Origin: Bacteroidota bacterium
Lineage (GTDB): Bacteria; Bacteroidota; Bacteroidia; Bacteroidales; Dysgonomonadaceae
DNA: 57,956 nt
Reading direction: 5' to 3'
Assembly (NCBI GenBank): GCA_023437305.1
Contig: JAEZGN010000003.1
Span: 1 to 57,956, forward strand
The notes below the pieces were generated by a model. That model saw only the letters and a program-made list of their open reading frames with translations. It made no database searches and had not been told where the DNA came from. Every line of letters starts with the position of its first letter. The stretch's first letter is position 1. Below are positions 28,372-36,843 of the stretch, one piece after another. The position numbers and the translations under genes are program-made.

Positions 28372-30120
28372 ATGGCTTTAAAATCGATTTTATTAGAAAA
28401 GTATAAGATGATAGCATTAACAGCTTTTCTCATACTTCCATCTATATCAGGACTATGTACTGGTATCCAAACTGGAAAAGCTCCATCCATAGCTCTTCCG
28501 ATATTTACAAACTTTGCATATCAAGGCAATGACCTAGTGTATAATGAAAACCCATTAAAACCGGATGAGTTTTACAATCCTATTCTTCAGGGGTGTTATC
28601 CCGATCCAAGTATTACTCGTAAGGGGGATGATTATTATTTAGTTTGTTCATCTTTTGCAATGGTTCCTGGTGTGCCTATTTTTCATTCCAAGGATTTAGT
28701 TAATTGGACACAGATAGGTCATGTGCTTGATCGACCTTCCCAACTGAAAGTTGAGACAACGGGTATAAGTATGGGAATATATGCCCCTGCTATCAAGTAT
28801 AATAAATATAATGATACCTTCTATATGATTACAACCCAGTTTGCAGGGGGATTTGGTAACATAGTAGTAAAGACAAAAGATCCTCTTAAAGGATGGAGCG
28901 ACCCAATCAAACTTAAATTTGACGGTATAGATCCATCTATCTTTTTTGATGATAATGGTAAGGCTTATGTTGTACATAATGATGCTCCGAATAAAGGAGA
29001 TGAATTGTATAGCGGACATCGTGTGATCAAAGTTTGGGAGTATGATTTAGAAAATGATCAGGTAATCCCGGGTAGCGACCAGATAATAGTCAATGGTGGA
29101 GTGGATATTACCAAAAAACCGATCTGGATTGAAGCTCCTCATATTTATAAAAAGAATGGCAAATACTACCTGATGTGTGCTGAAGGAGGAACAGGTGGAT
29201 GGCATAGCGAAGTAATCTTCATGAGTGATTCTCCTAAAGATCCTTATACGCCTGCGCCAAGCAATCCTATTTTAACCCAGAGGTATTTTTCTCCAAATAG
29301 GAAGAATAAAGTGGACTGGGCCGGTCATGCAGATCTTGTAGAAGGTCCGGATGGAAAATATTATGGAGTCTTTCTCGCTATTCGTCCAAACGAAAAGGGT
29401 CGAGTAAACACCGGGCGTGAGACATTTATCCTGCCTGTCGATTGGAGCGGTACATTCCCTATTTTTGAAAATGGGCTTATACCGATGGAACCGAAATTAA
29501 AAATGCCGAAAGAAACAATAAACCAAACAGAAAGTAACGGCTTTTTCCCGAATGGAAATTTTACATTTACGGATAATTTTGCTTCTGATAAATTAGATTA
29601 TAGATGGATCGGCGTAAGAAGTTGGCGGGAAGACTTTGTTAAAATAACAAAGAAAGGATTACAAATAAATCCTTTTTCAATCAATATTAAAGAAGTAAAA
29701 CCAATATCTAGCTTGTTTTACAGACAACAGCATAAGAATTTTACAGCTACAGTTACATTAGATTATCTGCCTAAGTCAGAAAACGATCTTGCAGGTATCA
29801 CATGTTACCAAAGTGAGTCATTCAATTATGTATGTGGAGTCACCAAGAATGGAAATGATTATTATTTAGTTTTGGAAAGAACCCAAAAAGGAAAATCTAC
29901 AATCATAGCCAGTGAAAAGATAGATGTAAAGAAGCCAATCCGCTTACAGGTATCCGCCAAAGGGGATGAATATAAGTTTAACTTTTCTATTGATGGAAAC
30001 AATTTCAAGAATCTGGGAGGAATGGTATCCGGAGATATTCTTTCTACTAATGTTGCCGGTGGATTTACAGGTGCTTTGATAGGACTATATGCAACGTCTG
30101 CAAATGATATCAGATTATAG
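28372..30120 (+). CDS. GH43 arabinofuranosidase/xylosidase with C-terminal beta-sandwich
   Basis: 582 residues. A signal peptide covers about 1-30; an internal Met13 (28408) is a possible alternative start. The propeller (about 60-370) carries base Asp78 in CYPDPSITRKGDDYYLV, Asp187 in DGIDPSIFFDDNG and acid Glu254 in WIEAPHIYKKNGKYYLM. The GRETFILPVDWSG motif and a C-terminal concanavalin-like domain (about 395-580) are typical of two-domain GH43 enzymes of subfamilies 10, 12 and 29; I lean to subfamily 10. It would act on xylo-oligosaccharides or arabinose side chains in the periplasm. It is the first intact gene of the plus operon. The gap to the next gene (340 bases) contains a relic. Confidence 0.92.
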   Translation: MALKSILLEKYKMIALTAFLILPSISGLCTGIQTGKAPSIALPIFTNFAYQGNDLVYNENPLKPDEFYNPILQGCYPDPSITRKGDDYYLVCSSFAMVPGVPIFHSKDLVNWTQIGHVLDRPSQLKVETTGISMGIYAPAIKYNKYNDTFYMITTQFAGGFGNIVVKTKDPLKGWSDPIKLKFDGIDPSIFFDDNGKAYVVHNDAPNKGDELYSGHRVIKVWEYDLENDQVIPGSDQIIVNGGVDITKKPIWIEAPHIYKKNGKYYLMCAEGGTGGWHSEVIFMSDSPKDPYTPAPSNPILTQRYFSPNRKNKVDWAGHADLVEGPDGKYYGVFLAIRPNEKGRVNTGRETFILPVDWSGTFPIFENGLIPMEPKLKMPKETINQTESNGFFPNGNFTFTDNFASDKLDYRWIGVRSWREDFVKITKKGLQINPFSINIKEVKPISSLFYRQQHKNFTATVTLDYLPKSENDLAGITCYQSESFNYVCGVTKNGNDYYLVLERTQKGKSTIIASEKIDVKKPIRLQVSAKGDEYKFNFSIDGNNFKNLGGMVSGDILSTNVAGGFTGALIGLYATSANDIRL

Positions 30121-30175
30121 AGTTTTTGCTGTATGAGGATCGATAATTTGTTGCGACTCTGAATAAAGTAAAAAT

Positions 30176-30280
30176 ATGGGAACGGTGAGATTATATATCG
30201 TAACTCTCTTTGTTTTATTAACTATCAATGTTTGGATACAAGATTTCAGACCGTGGTACGATACACCTGCTAAAATATGA
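30176..30280 (+). pseudogene. Probable relic: N-terminus of a GH95 enzyme
   Basis: A 34-codon frame starts with a plausible signal peptide (MGTVRLYIVTLFVLLTI) and continues into DFRPWYDTPAKI before a TGA. The WYDxPA block close behind a signal peptide is how GH95 alpha-L-fucosidases/alpha-L-galactosidases begin (usually followed by W.EALPLGNGRLGAM). That continuation is missing in all frames; a +1 frame stays open to about 30390 but reads as nothing I know. GH95 enzymes do occur in xylan loci that deal with L-galactose-capped side chains. The match rests on a short motif, so the call is tentative. The rest of 30121-30460 contains no other recognisable element. Confidence 0.4.
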
Positions 30281-30460
30281 GATATTTCAAGGGAGCTCAT
30301 TAGAAGGGATTTCTTTAAGAGAAATATTTGAATATGATGTTCCTTCTCAAATCGGGAAGAAGTATGTTTTTTCACAAAGGCATACTTAAGTTCAAAATAC
30401 TTCATTGACTAAAATTTAAACAGTTTTTTACAGGTTCTAATATTTTACTATTTAATACCA

Positions 30461-32056
30461 ATGAAAAAGATAATTTTCTTCATATTTATTGTATTTACTT
30501 TTGGAGGCTGTAAAACTTCGGATAAAATAACCAAATTTACGAATCCTATCATGTGGGCTGATGTGCCTGATATGTCGGCTACCAGAGTCGGGGATGATTT
30601 TTATCTGATAAGTACTACCATGCATTTGATGCCGGGAGCTCCTGTTATGAAGTCGAAAGATTTAGTTAATTGGGAAATAGTAAGTTATGTTTTTGATAAA
30701 CTAACAGATACTCCAAAATATGATTTGAAGGAAGGTACTGTTTACGGACGAGGACAATGGGCTTCATCAATCCGTTACCATAATGGTAAGTATTATGTTT
30801 TGTTCTCGCCTAACGATCAACCATATAAAGCCTATATATATTCTACTACAGATCCTTCTACAAAATGGGATTTGGTTTCACGCACTCAACACTTTCATGA
30901 CGCATCTCTTTTTTTCGATGATGATGGTCGGATATATGTATTTTCGGGTACCGGATCATTAAATGAACTTAAGAGTGACCTCTCGGGCGTAAAAGAAGAT
31001 GGGGTGAGCATGAATATTTTTGAGCGTGATGAAGATGAGACAGGGCTATTGGAAGGGAGTCAGGTGATTAAATACAATGGTAAATATTATCTGCTTATGA
31101 TTTCATGGCCTAAAGGAAAGCCTCGACGGCAAGTTTGTTATCGTGCCGATAATATTACTGGTCCTTACGAAAAGAAAGTCATTCTGGAGGATAATTTTGC
31201 AGGGTTTCCTTATGCGGGACAAGGTTGTTTGATTGATGATAAAAATGGGAATTGGTATGGATTAATTTTTCAGGATCGTGGTGCTGTTGGTCGCGTACCT
31301 CTCTTAATGCCATGTCGTTGGGTTGATGGATGGCCTATGCTGGGTAATGAATATGGCAAAGTTCCACTGACTGGCGAAATTCCATTGGCAATATATGACA
31401 CCGGTCGACGCATCGTTGAGAGTGATACTTTTGACGGAACACAGTTGAAAATTAATTGGCAATGGAATCATAATCCGATTAATGAATCATGGTCTTTAGT
31501 AGAGCGTTCGGGATATTTAAGATTAAAAACTAATAGAATTGTGGATAATCTTTATGCTGCTCCCAATACGATTACACAGAGAATGGAGGGACCGCAATGT
31601 AGTGGAATTATATCTATCGATATTTCTAAAATGAGGGATGGTGATGTTGCCGGATTTAGTGCATTTAATGGACATTCAGGAATTCTATCGATAGTCAAAG
31701 ATGGTGATATTAAATATTTGACAATGTCTACCAATATTGTCAATCTGGAAGATCGTAGTAAGTCTATACTTAGTGTAGATATAGACGAAAAAGAACGTAT
31801 AAAATTTGATCCGGATATTATTTATTTGCGTATTGATGGGGATTTTAACCTAGGTAAAGACATAGCTTCGTTCTATTATAGCTTTGATAATAAGGAGTGG
31901 AAAAAAATAGGAGAGGATTTTAAAATGATATTCGATTATAGAAAACTTTTTATGGGTACTAAATTTGCTATTTTCAATTATGCAACTAAAACTGAGGGAG
32001 GATATGTTGATGTAGATTACTTTGAATATAAGAAGAGTGAAAACAAGGTGTATTGA
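30461..32056 (+). CDS. GH43 (subfamily 12-like) lipoprotein, first tandem copy
   Basis: 531 residues. The lipobox-like TFGGC makes Cys17 the likely lipid anchor. The propeller starts NPIMWADVPDMSATRVGDDF (base Asp in the DVPD block), contains STTMHLMPGAPVMKSKDLVN, GQWASSIRYHNGKYY and FHDASLFFDDDGRIY, and the acid Glu in LLEGSQVIKYNGKYYLL. A concanavalin-like sandwich forms the C-terminal third. The MHLMPGAP and GQWASSIRYH signatures are those of GH43_12 arabinofuranosidases from xylan loci. It is 41 bases upstream of a closely similar paralogue. Expected substrate: arabinofuranosyl-substituted xylo-oligosaccharides. Confidence 0.92.
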   Translation: MKKIIFFIFIVFTFGGCKTSDKITKFTNPIMWADVPDMSATRVGDDFYLISTTMHLMPGAPVMKSKDLVNWEIVSYVFDKLTDTPKYDLKEGTVYGRGQWASSIRYHNGKYYVLFSPNDQPYKAYIYSTTDPSTKWDLVSRTQHFHDASLFFDDDGRIYVFSGTGSLNELKSDLSGVKEDGVSMNIFERDEDETGLLEGSQVIKYNGKYYLLMISWPKGKPRRQVCYRADNITGPYEKKVILEDNFAGFPYAGQGCLIDDKNGNWYGLIFQDRGAVGRVPLLMPCRWVDGWPMLGNEYGKVPLTGEIPLAIYDTGRRIVESDTFDGTQLKINWQWNHNPINESWSLVERSGYLRLKTNRIVDNLYAAPNTITQRMEGPQCSGIISIDISKMRDGDVAGFSAFNGHSGILSIVKDGDIKYLTMSTNIVNLEDRSKSILSVDIDEKERIKFDPDIIYLRIDGDFNLGKDIASFYYSFDNKEWKKIGEDFKMIFDYRKLFMGTKFAIFNYATKTEGGYVDVDYFEYKKSENKVY

Positions 32057-32097
32057 ATATGAAACAGATAAAAAATAAATAATCTAAATGTTTACGC

Positions 32098-33648
32098 ATG
32101 AAAAACATTATTCTAGTGTTAGCCTTGCTTGTATGTTCTATAGCAGGATGTAAAAATAAGCCGGCAGTCAAAAAAGAAAAATTTACTAATCCTGTAATAT
32201 ACGCAGATGTTCCCGACATGGATGTAATCAGAGTTGGGAGTGACTACTATATGGTTAGTACTACTATGCATTTAATGCCCGGAGCACCTATTATGCGGTC
32301 GAAAGATCTTGTTAATTGGGAAATTGTAAGTTACCTCTTTGATGAAATAAAAGATAGCCCTTTATATGATTTGGAAGGTGGTAACGTATATGGACAAGGG
32401 CAATGGGCGTCATCTCTTCGGTATCATGATGGGAAGTTTTATGTTCTGTTTGCTACTAACAGACCACAGAGAACATATATTTATGAGACAGAAGATCCTA
32501 CAGGCAAGTGGAAAAAGATAAGCGAGTTTGATAAAAACTTCCATGATGCATCACTTTTGTTCGACGATGATGGTAAAGTGTATCTGGCGTATGGTAGCGG
32601 TCAAATTCGTATAACAGAACTGAAGAGTGATCTTTCGGATATTAAACCAGATGGACTTGATGTCGTTGTGATCAAAGGGAAAGAGGATGGCTTCCCTAAT
32701 CTGTTGGAAGGTACTCATCTATATAAATACAACGATAAGTATTATATGTTTTTAATCTGGTGGCCTCAGGGAGGGATTCGTACTCAATTATGCTTTCGTT
32801 CAGATCAAATCGGAGGCCCTTATGAGTCAAAAGTAATATTGTCGGATTTTATGGATAGACCCGGTGCGGGTATTGCACAAGGTGCTATTATCGACACGGA
32901 AGATGGGAAGAATTGGTACGGTTTTCTGTTTCAAGATAGAGGTGCTGTAGGACGTGTGCCGATATTGATGCCTTGCCGTTGGGAAGATGGTTGGCCAATG
33001 CTAGGTAATGAAGAGGGGAAAGTGCCTAAAATAATGGAAAAGCCTATACAAGGATTTAATGCAACGCAATTAGTTATAAGTGATGATTTCGATGCCGATA
33101 AATTAGCTCTAAACTGGCAATGGAATCATAATCCTGATAATAATCTGTGGTCTCTTTCAGACCGTCCGGGGTATATGAGATTGAAAACAGGTAAAGTAGT
33201 TGAAACTATATTTGAAGCTCGTAATATTTTATCACAAAGAACAGAAGGTCCAAAATGTAGTGGTATTATTTCTATGGATATTTCGAATATGAAAGATGGA
33301 GATATTGCAGGGCTTGGAGCATATTGTGCAGAACCGGGATTAATTTCCGTAGTAATGCAAGGGAATAAGAAGCACCTTGTTATGACAGACCGAGATCAAG
33401 AAAAAGCAAGAGTTGACCTATCTGTTGATAAGGTATATTTACGTATGGATTGCGATTTCAATACTGATAATGCTAATTTTTTCTATAGTGTTGATAAAGA
33501 AAATTGGATACAGCTAGGCACCGAATTTCATATGATTTATAACCTGAAACATTTTATGGGCAACCGTTTTGCAATATACAATTATGCGACTAAAGCTGTC
33601 GGTGGGTATGTTGATGTTGACTATTTTGAATATGCTAAAAGCGAATAA
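32098..33648 (+). CDS. GH43 (subfamily 12-like) lipoprotein, second tandem copy
   Basis: 516 residues, colinear with the preceding gene from end to end. Lipobox SIAGC gives Cys18. Matching blocks are NPVIYADVPDMDVIRVGSDY, STTMHLMPGAPIMRSKDLVN, GQGQWASSLRYHDGKFYVLF, FHDASLLFDDDGKVYLAYGS and LLEGTHLYKYNDKYYMF, plus the C-terminal sandwich with CSGIISMDISNMKDGDIAG. The two copies diverge strongly around residues 100-140 and 165-190, which are loops around the active site, so they probably differ in preference for mono- or disubstituted xylose. Specificity cannot be read from the sequence. Confidence 0.92.
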   Translation: MKNIILVLALLVCSIAGCKNKPAVKKEKFTNPVIYADVPDMDVIRVGSDYYMVSTTMHLMPGAPIMRSKDLVNWEIVSYLFDEIKDSPLYDLEGGNVYGQGQWASSLRYHDGKFYVLFATNRPQRTYIYETEDPTGKWKKISEFDKNFHDASLLFDDDGKVYLAYGSGQIRITELKSDLSDIKPDGLDVVVIKGKEDGFPNLLEGTHLYKYNDKYYMFLIWWPQGGIRTQLCFRSDQIGGPYESKVILSDFMDRPGAGIAQGAIIDTEDGKNWYGFLFQDRGAVGRVPILMPCRWEDGWPMLGNEEGKVPKIMEKPIQGFNATQLVISDDFDADKLALNWQWNHNPDNNLWSLSDRPGYMRLKTGKVVETIFEARNILSQRTEGPKCSGIISMDISNMKDGDIAGLGAYCAEPGLISVVMQGNKKHLVMTDRDQEKARVDLSVDKVYLRMDCDFNTDNANFFYSVDKENWIQLGTEFHMIYNLKHFMGNRFAIYNYATKAVGGYVDVDYFEYAKSE

Positions 33649-33750
33649 TATGAATGTATAAGGGGGGAATAGTTTCAAGGTGAAATTGAATCCTAACCGT
33701 AGTGTTTTATTCTAAGCATAAGTTGATGTACTTAATCTAAATCATATAGT

Positions 33751-35721
33751 ATGAAAAAAATTTTCTTTTTACATTTATTTATTTGGGGACTGACTGTCGG
33801 TGCTATCAGTCAAAATTATAAAAGTGCGCCGAATGGATATGATATACCCCGTACAGGAATATCTCATGGACAAATAGATACAGTAACTTATTATTCTAAG
33901 ACTGTAGATACAAATAGAAAAGCGCTCGTTTATACTCCTCCTGGATACACTAAAGACAAAAAATATCCTGTATTGTATTTGTTGCACGGTATTGGAGGAG
34001 ATGAAAAAGAATGGCTTAGTCATGGACAGCCCCAAGTAATTCTTGATAATTTGTATGCTGATAAGAAAATAGTACCCATGATTGTCGTATTGCCTAACGG
34101 ACGTGCGATGAAAGATGATCGTGCTATTGGAAATATTATGGAGGCGCCAAAAGTAGAGGCATTTGCTACTTTCGAGAAAGATTTGTTAAATGACCTTATT
34201 CCTTTTATTCAGAAAACTTATTCAGTGTTGAAAAATCAGGAAAATCGCGCGCTTGCGGGCTTATCGATGGGTGGCGGACAATCTTTGAATTTTGGACTGG
34301 GGAATCTTGATACATTTGCATGGGTAGGAGGTTTTTCTTCTGCGCCCAATACTAAAGCCCCAGAAGTGTTAGTCCCTAATCCGGATGAAGCAAAGAAAAG
34401 ATTGAAGCTCCTTTGGATCTCTTGTGGTGACAAAGACGGATTACTTAGCTTCAGTAAGCGTACCCATGATTATTTAGCTAAAAATCAAGTGCCTCATGTT
34501 TATCAAGTTATACCGAATGGATATCACGATTTTAATATTTGGAAGCAAAACTTGTATATGTTCTCCCAATTGCTGTTTAAACCTGTTACAGCTGGTCTTA
34601 TCGAACAATACAGCTATATTCCTGAAGAAGCAGAAGTAGGTATTCCTGCATCAACGAATGTTCCCGGGGCTCAGTATCCTCAGATATTATCCGGAAACAG
34701 AGTGCTATTTCGTATAAAAGCACCTGATGCAAAGAAAGTGCAAGTGGATCTATTAAAGAAGTACGATATGGTTAGGGAAGAAGAAGGTTCGTGGGCAATT
34801 ACTACCGATCCTATTGTCGAAGGATTTCATTATTACTCTATCCTTATTGATGGCGTTGCTGTTTGTGATCCTGCAAGTCGTACTTTTTATGGTATGAGTC
34901 GTATGGCAAGCGGCATTGAAATACCCGAAAAAGGGATAGATTATTATAACTTAAAGAATGTGCCTCACGGACAAATAAGGCAGATTCGTTACTTTTCTGA
35001 TGTGACCAAAGCATGGCGTAGAGCATTTGTATATACGCCGGCAGGATATGATACAAATACTTCGCAAAGATATCCTGTGCTTTATTTACAGCATGGTGGA
35101 GGTGAAGATGAAACAGGATGGCCTAACCAAGGTAAAATGGATGCAATTATGGATAATCTGATAGCAGAAGGTAAAGCTAAGCCGATGATCGTAGTTATGG
35201 ATAACGGCTATGCTGTAGATCCGTCGGCGTCTTCAGCTAATTCGCCTCAAGGGCTTAGAGGATTGTTTCAGAACAGTGCATTGGAAAAAGTTTTTATTAA
35301 CGAGATTATACCTTTGGTAGATAAAGAATTCCGTACTATCCCGGATCGTGATCATCGAGCTATGGCAGGCTTATCCATGGGAGGCTTCCAGTCATTCCAA
35401 ATTGCTATGACGAATTTGGATAAATTTGCTTATGTAGGCGGATTTAGTGGAGGTGGAATTATAGAACAAGGCGGTGATTTTTCTAAAATGTATAATAATG
35501 TTTGGTCTGATGTTGATGCATTCAACAAAAAAGTCAAATTGATATATTTAAGTATTGGAACTGCTGAGCCGACCAATATGTATCAAACCGTGAATAACTT
35601 TCATAAAGAATTCGAGAAAGCAGGAATCAAACATGTTTATTACGAATCGCCGGGAACATCCCACGAATGGTTAACATGGAGAAGATCATTGAATCAATTT
35701 GCTGAGTTGCTATTTAAGTAA
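33751..35721 (+). CDS. Double CE1 esterase with internal CBM48/E-set domain (feruloyl/acetyl)
   Basis: 656 residues with signal peptide (about 1-20). The order is CE1 alpha/beta-hydrolase (about 40-280), E-set/CBM48-like sandwich (about 310-400, with RVLFRIKAPDAKKVQVD and FHYYSILIDG), then a second CE1 domain (about 410-656). Both hydrolase domains keep the nucleophile: Ser172 in AGLSMGGG and Ser542 in AGLSMGGF, with His259 (NGYHDFNIW) and His638 (SHEWLTWRR). Both therefore look active. The C-terminal two thirds closely match the stand-alone gene at 53068. Feruloyl esterases of this type cut ferulate from arabinofuranosyl side chains. Two active sites on one chain suggest different ester targets. 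Confidence 0.9.
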   Translation: MKKIFFLHLFIWGLTVGAISQNYKSAPNGYDIPRTGISHGQIDTVTYYSKTVDTNRKALVYTPPGYTKDKKYPVLYLLHGIGGDEKEWLSHGQPQVILDNLYADKKIVPMIVVLPNGRAMKDDRAIGNIMEAPKVEAFATFEKDLLNDLIPFIQKTYSVLKNQENRALAGLSMGGGQSLNFGLGNLDTFAWVGGFSSAPNTKAPEVLVPNPDEAKKRLKLLWISCGDKDGLLSFSKRTHDYLAKNQVPHVYQVIPNGYHDFNIWKQNLYMFSQLLFKPVTAGLIEQYSYIPEEAEVGIPASTNVPGAQYPQILSGNRVLFRIKAPDAKKVQVDLLKKYDMVREEEGSWAITTDPIVEGFHYYSILIDGVAVCDPASRTFYGMSRMASGIEIPEKGIDYYNLKNVPHGQIRQIRYFSDVTKAWRRAFVYTPAGYDTNTSQRYPVLYLQHGGGEDETGWPNQGKMDAIMDNLIAEGKAKPMIVVMDNGYAVDPSASSANSPQGLRGLFQNSALEKVFINEIIPLVDKEFRTIPDRDHRAMAGLSMGGFQSFQIAMTNLDKFAYVGGFSGGGIIEQGGDFSKMYNNVWSDVDAFNKKVKLIYLSIGTAEPTNMYQTVNNFHKEFEKAGIKHVYYESPGTSHEWLTWRRSLNQFAELLFK

Positions 35722-35847
35722 CGATATAATTAGATTGTTATACGGAAATAATAACAGTCTAAAGATTGAATTGCAAGAAACGAATATAATTGACAAGTAT
35801 CATATACGTGAAAAACAATTGTTATAGGAACAACAAAATATAATCTA

Positions 35848-36804
35848 ATGAAAAAGAAAGCTTTGATTTTTTTCTTGGGTATTTTGCCATTGGCGATAGC
35901 TACTAATGCTCAAAACCCAATTATCACTCACATGTTTACAGCCGACCCTGCACCTTTGGTACACGACGGCACAGTATATCTTTATGCCGGACACGATGGT
36001 GCAACTGAACAAGATACAAACTATAAAATGCCCGACTGGTATGTTTTTTCGTCTACCGATATGGTAAATTGGAAGGATCATGGATCATGTCTTTCGCCTT
36101 CAACGTTTTCGTGGGCTACAGGCGATGCTTATGCTGCACAGTGCGTCGAACGTAATGGTAAATTCTATTGGTATGTATCAACTTTTCATAAAAGTGACGA
36201 AAACTCTAAGGGTGGCGCAGCAATAGGAGTTGCCGTTTCTGATAGCCCTACAGGCCCATTCAAGGATGCGATAGGGAAAGCCCTCGTGGTAAATGAAATG
36301 ACTACAGATATGAAACATGGATGGGATGATATCGATCCCTCTGTATTTGTAGATGATGATGGGCAAGCTTATCTCTATTGGGGAAACGGCAGTTGCAAAT
36401 GGGCAAAACTGAAGGAAAATATGATTGAGCTTGATAGCGAGATCAAAGCTTTCAAACCGAAAGGATATATTGAAGGTCCATGGCTCTACAAGAGAAATGG
36501 AATGTACTATTTAATTTATGCAGGAGCCGGTACAAAACCCGAGATGATCGAATACTGTATGTCGAATAGTCCTGAAGGACCGTGGGAATATAAAGGAATA
36601 ATACAAGATAATGTTCCCAATAGTTTTACGACTCATCCCGGAATTCTAGACTTTAAAGGGAATACCTATTTCTTTTATCACAACGGAGCTCTTCCTACCG
36701 GAGGAAGTTATCGTCGTTCTATTTGTATTGATTATTTATATTTTAATCCGGATGGGACGATTCAGAAAGTTGTACAAACAAAAGAAGGAGTAAAGCCGGT
36801 TTGA
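35848..36804 (+). CDS. GH43 single-domain glycosidase (secreted)
   Basis: 318 residues, signal peptide about 1-22 (ATNAQ). One propeller with base Asp33 in FTADPAPLVHDG, Asp163 in DDIDPSVFVDDDGQAYLYWG and acid Glu209 in YIEGPWLYKRNGMYYLIY. It resembles the catalytic modules of the GH43-CBM6 pair at 48133 and 49488 but has no CBM. Likely arabinofuranosidase or xylosidase on xylo-oligosaccharides. It lies 126 bases after the double esterase; a weak hairpin (35731-35761) lies in that gap. Confidence 0.9.
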   Translation: MKKKALIFFLGILPLAIATNAQNPIITHMFTADPAPLVHDGTVYLYAGHDGATEQDTNYKMPDWYVFSSTDMVNWKDHGSCLSPSTFSWATGDAYAAQCVERNGKFYWYVSTFHKSDENSKGGAAIGVAVSDSPTGPFKDAIGKALVVNEMTTDMKHGWDDIDPSVFVDDDGQAYLYWGNGSCKWAKLKENMIELDSEIKAFKPKGYIEGPWLYKRNGMYYLIYAGAGTKPEMIEYCMSNSPEGPWEYKGIIQDNVPNSFTTHPGILDFKGNTYFFYHNGALPTGGSYRRSICIDYLYFNPDGTIQKVVQTKEGVKPV

Positions 36805-36843
36805 TAAAGTATATCAAGACCTGTAATTATATAATTTAGAATT

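Noticed and set aside
30151..30158. TTGCGACT as another operator half-site
   Set aside because: There is no partner repeat 21 bases away and no -7 box at the 76-base distance.
30115..30405. 96-codon minus-strand frame in the gap between GH43 genes
   Set aside because: It is opposite the probable GH95 relic and shows no family features.
35731..35761. Hairpin after the double esterase as a terminator
   Set aside because: The stem is AT-rich and is followed by AAAGATTG instead of a T-run; the next gene probably belongs to the same operon.
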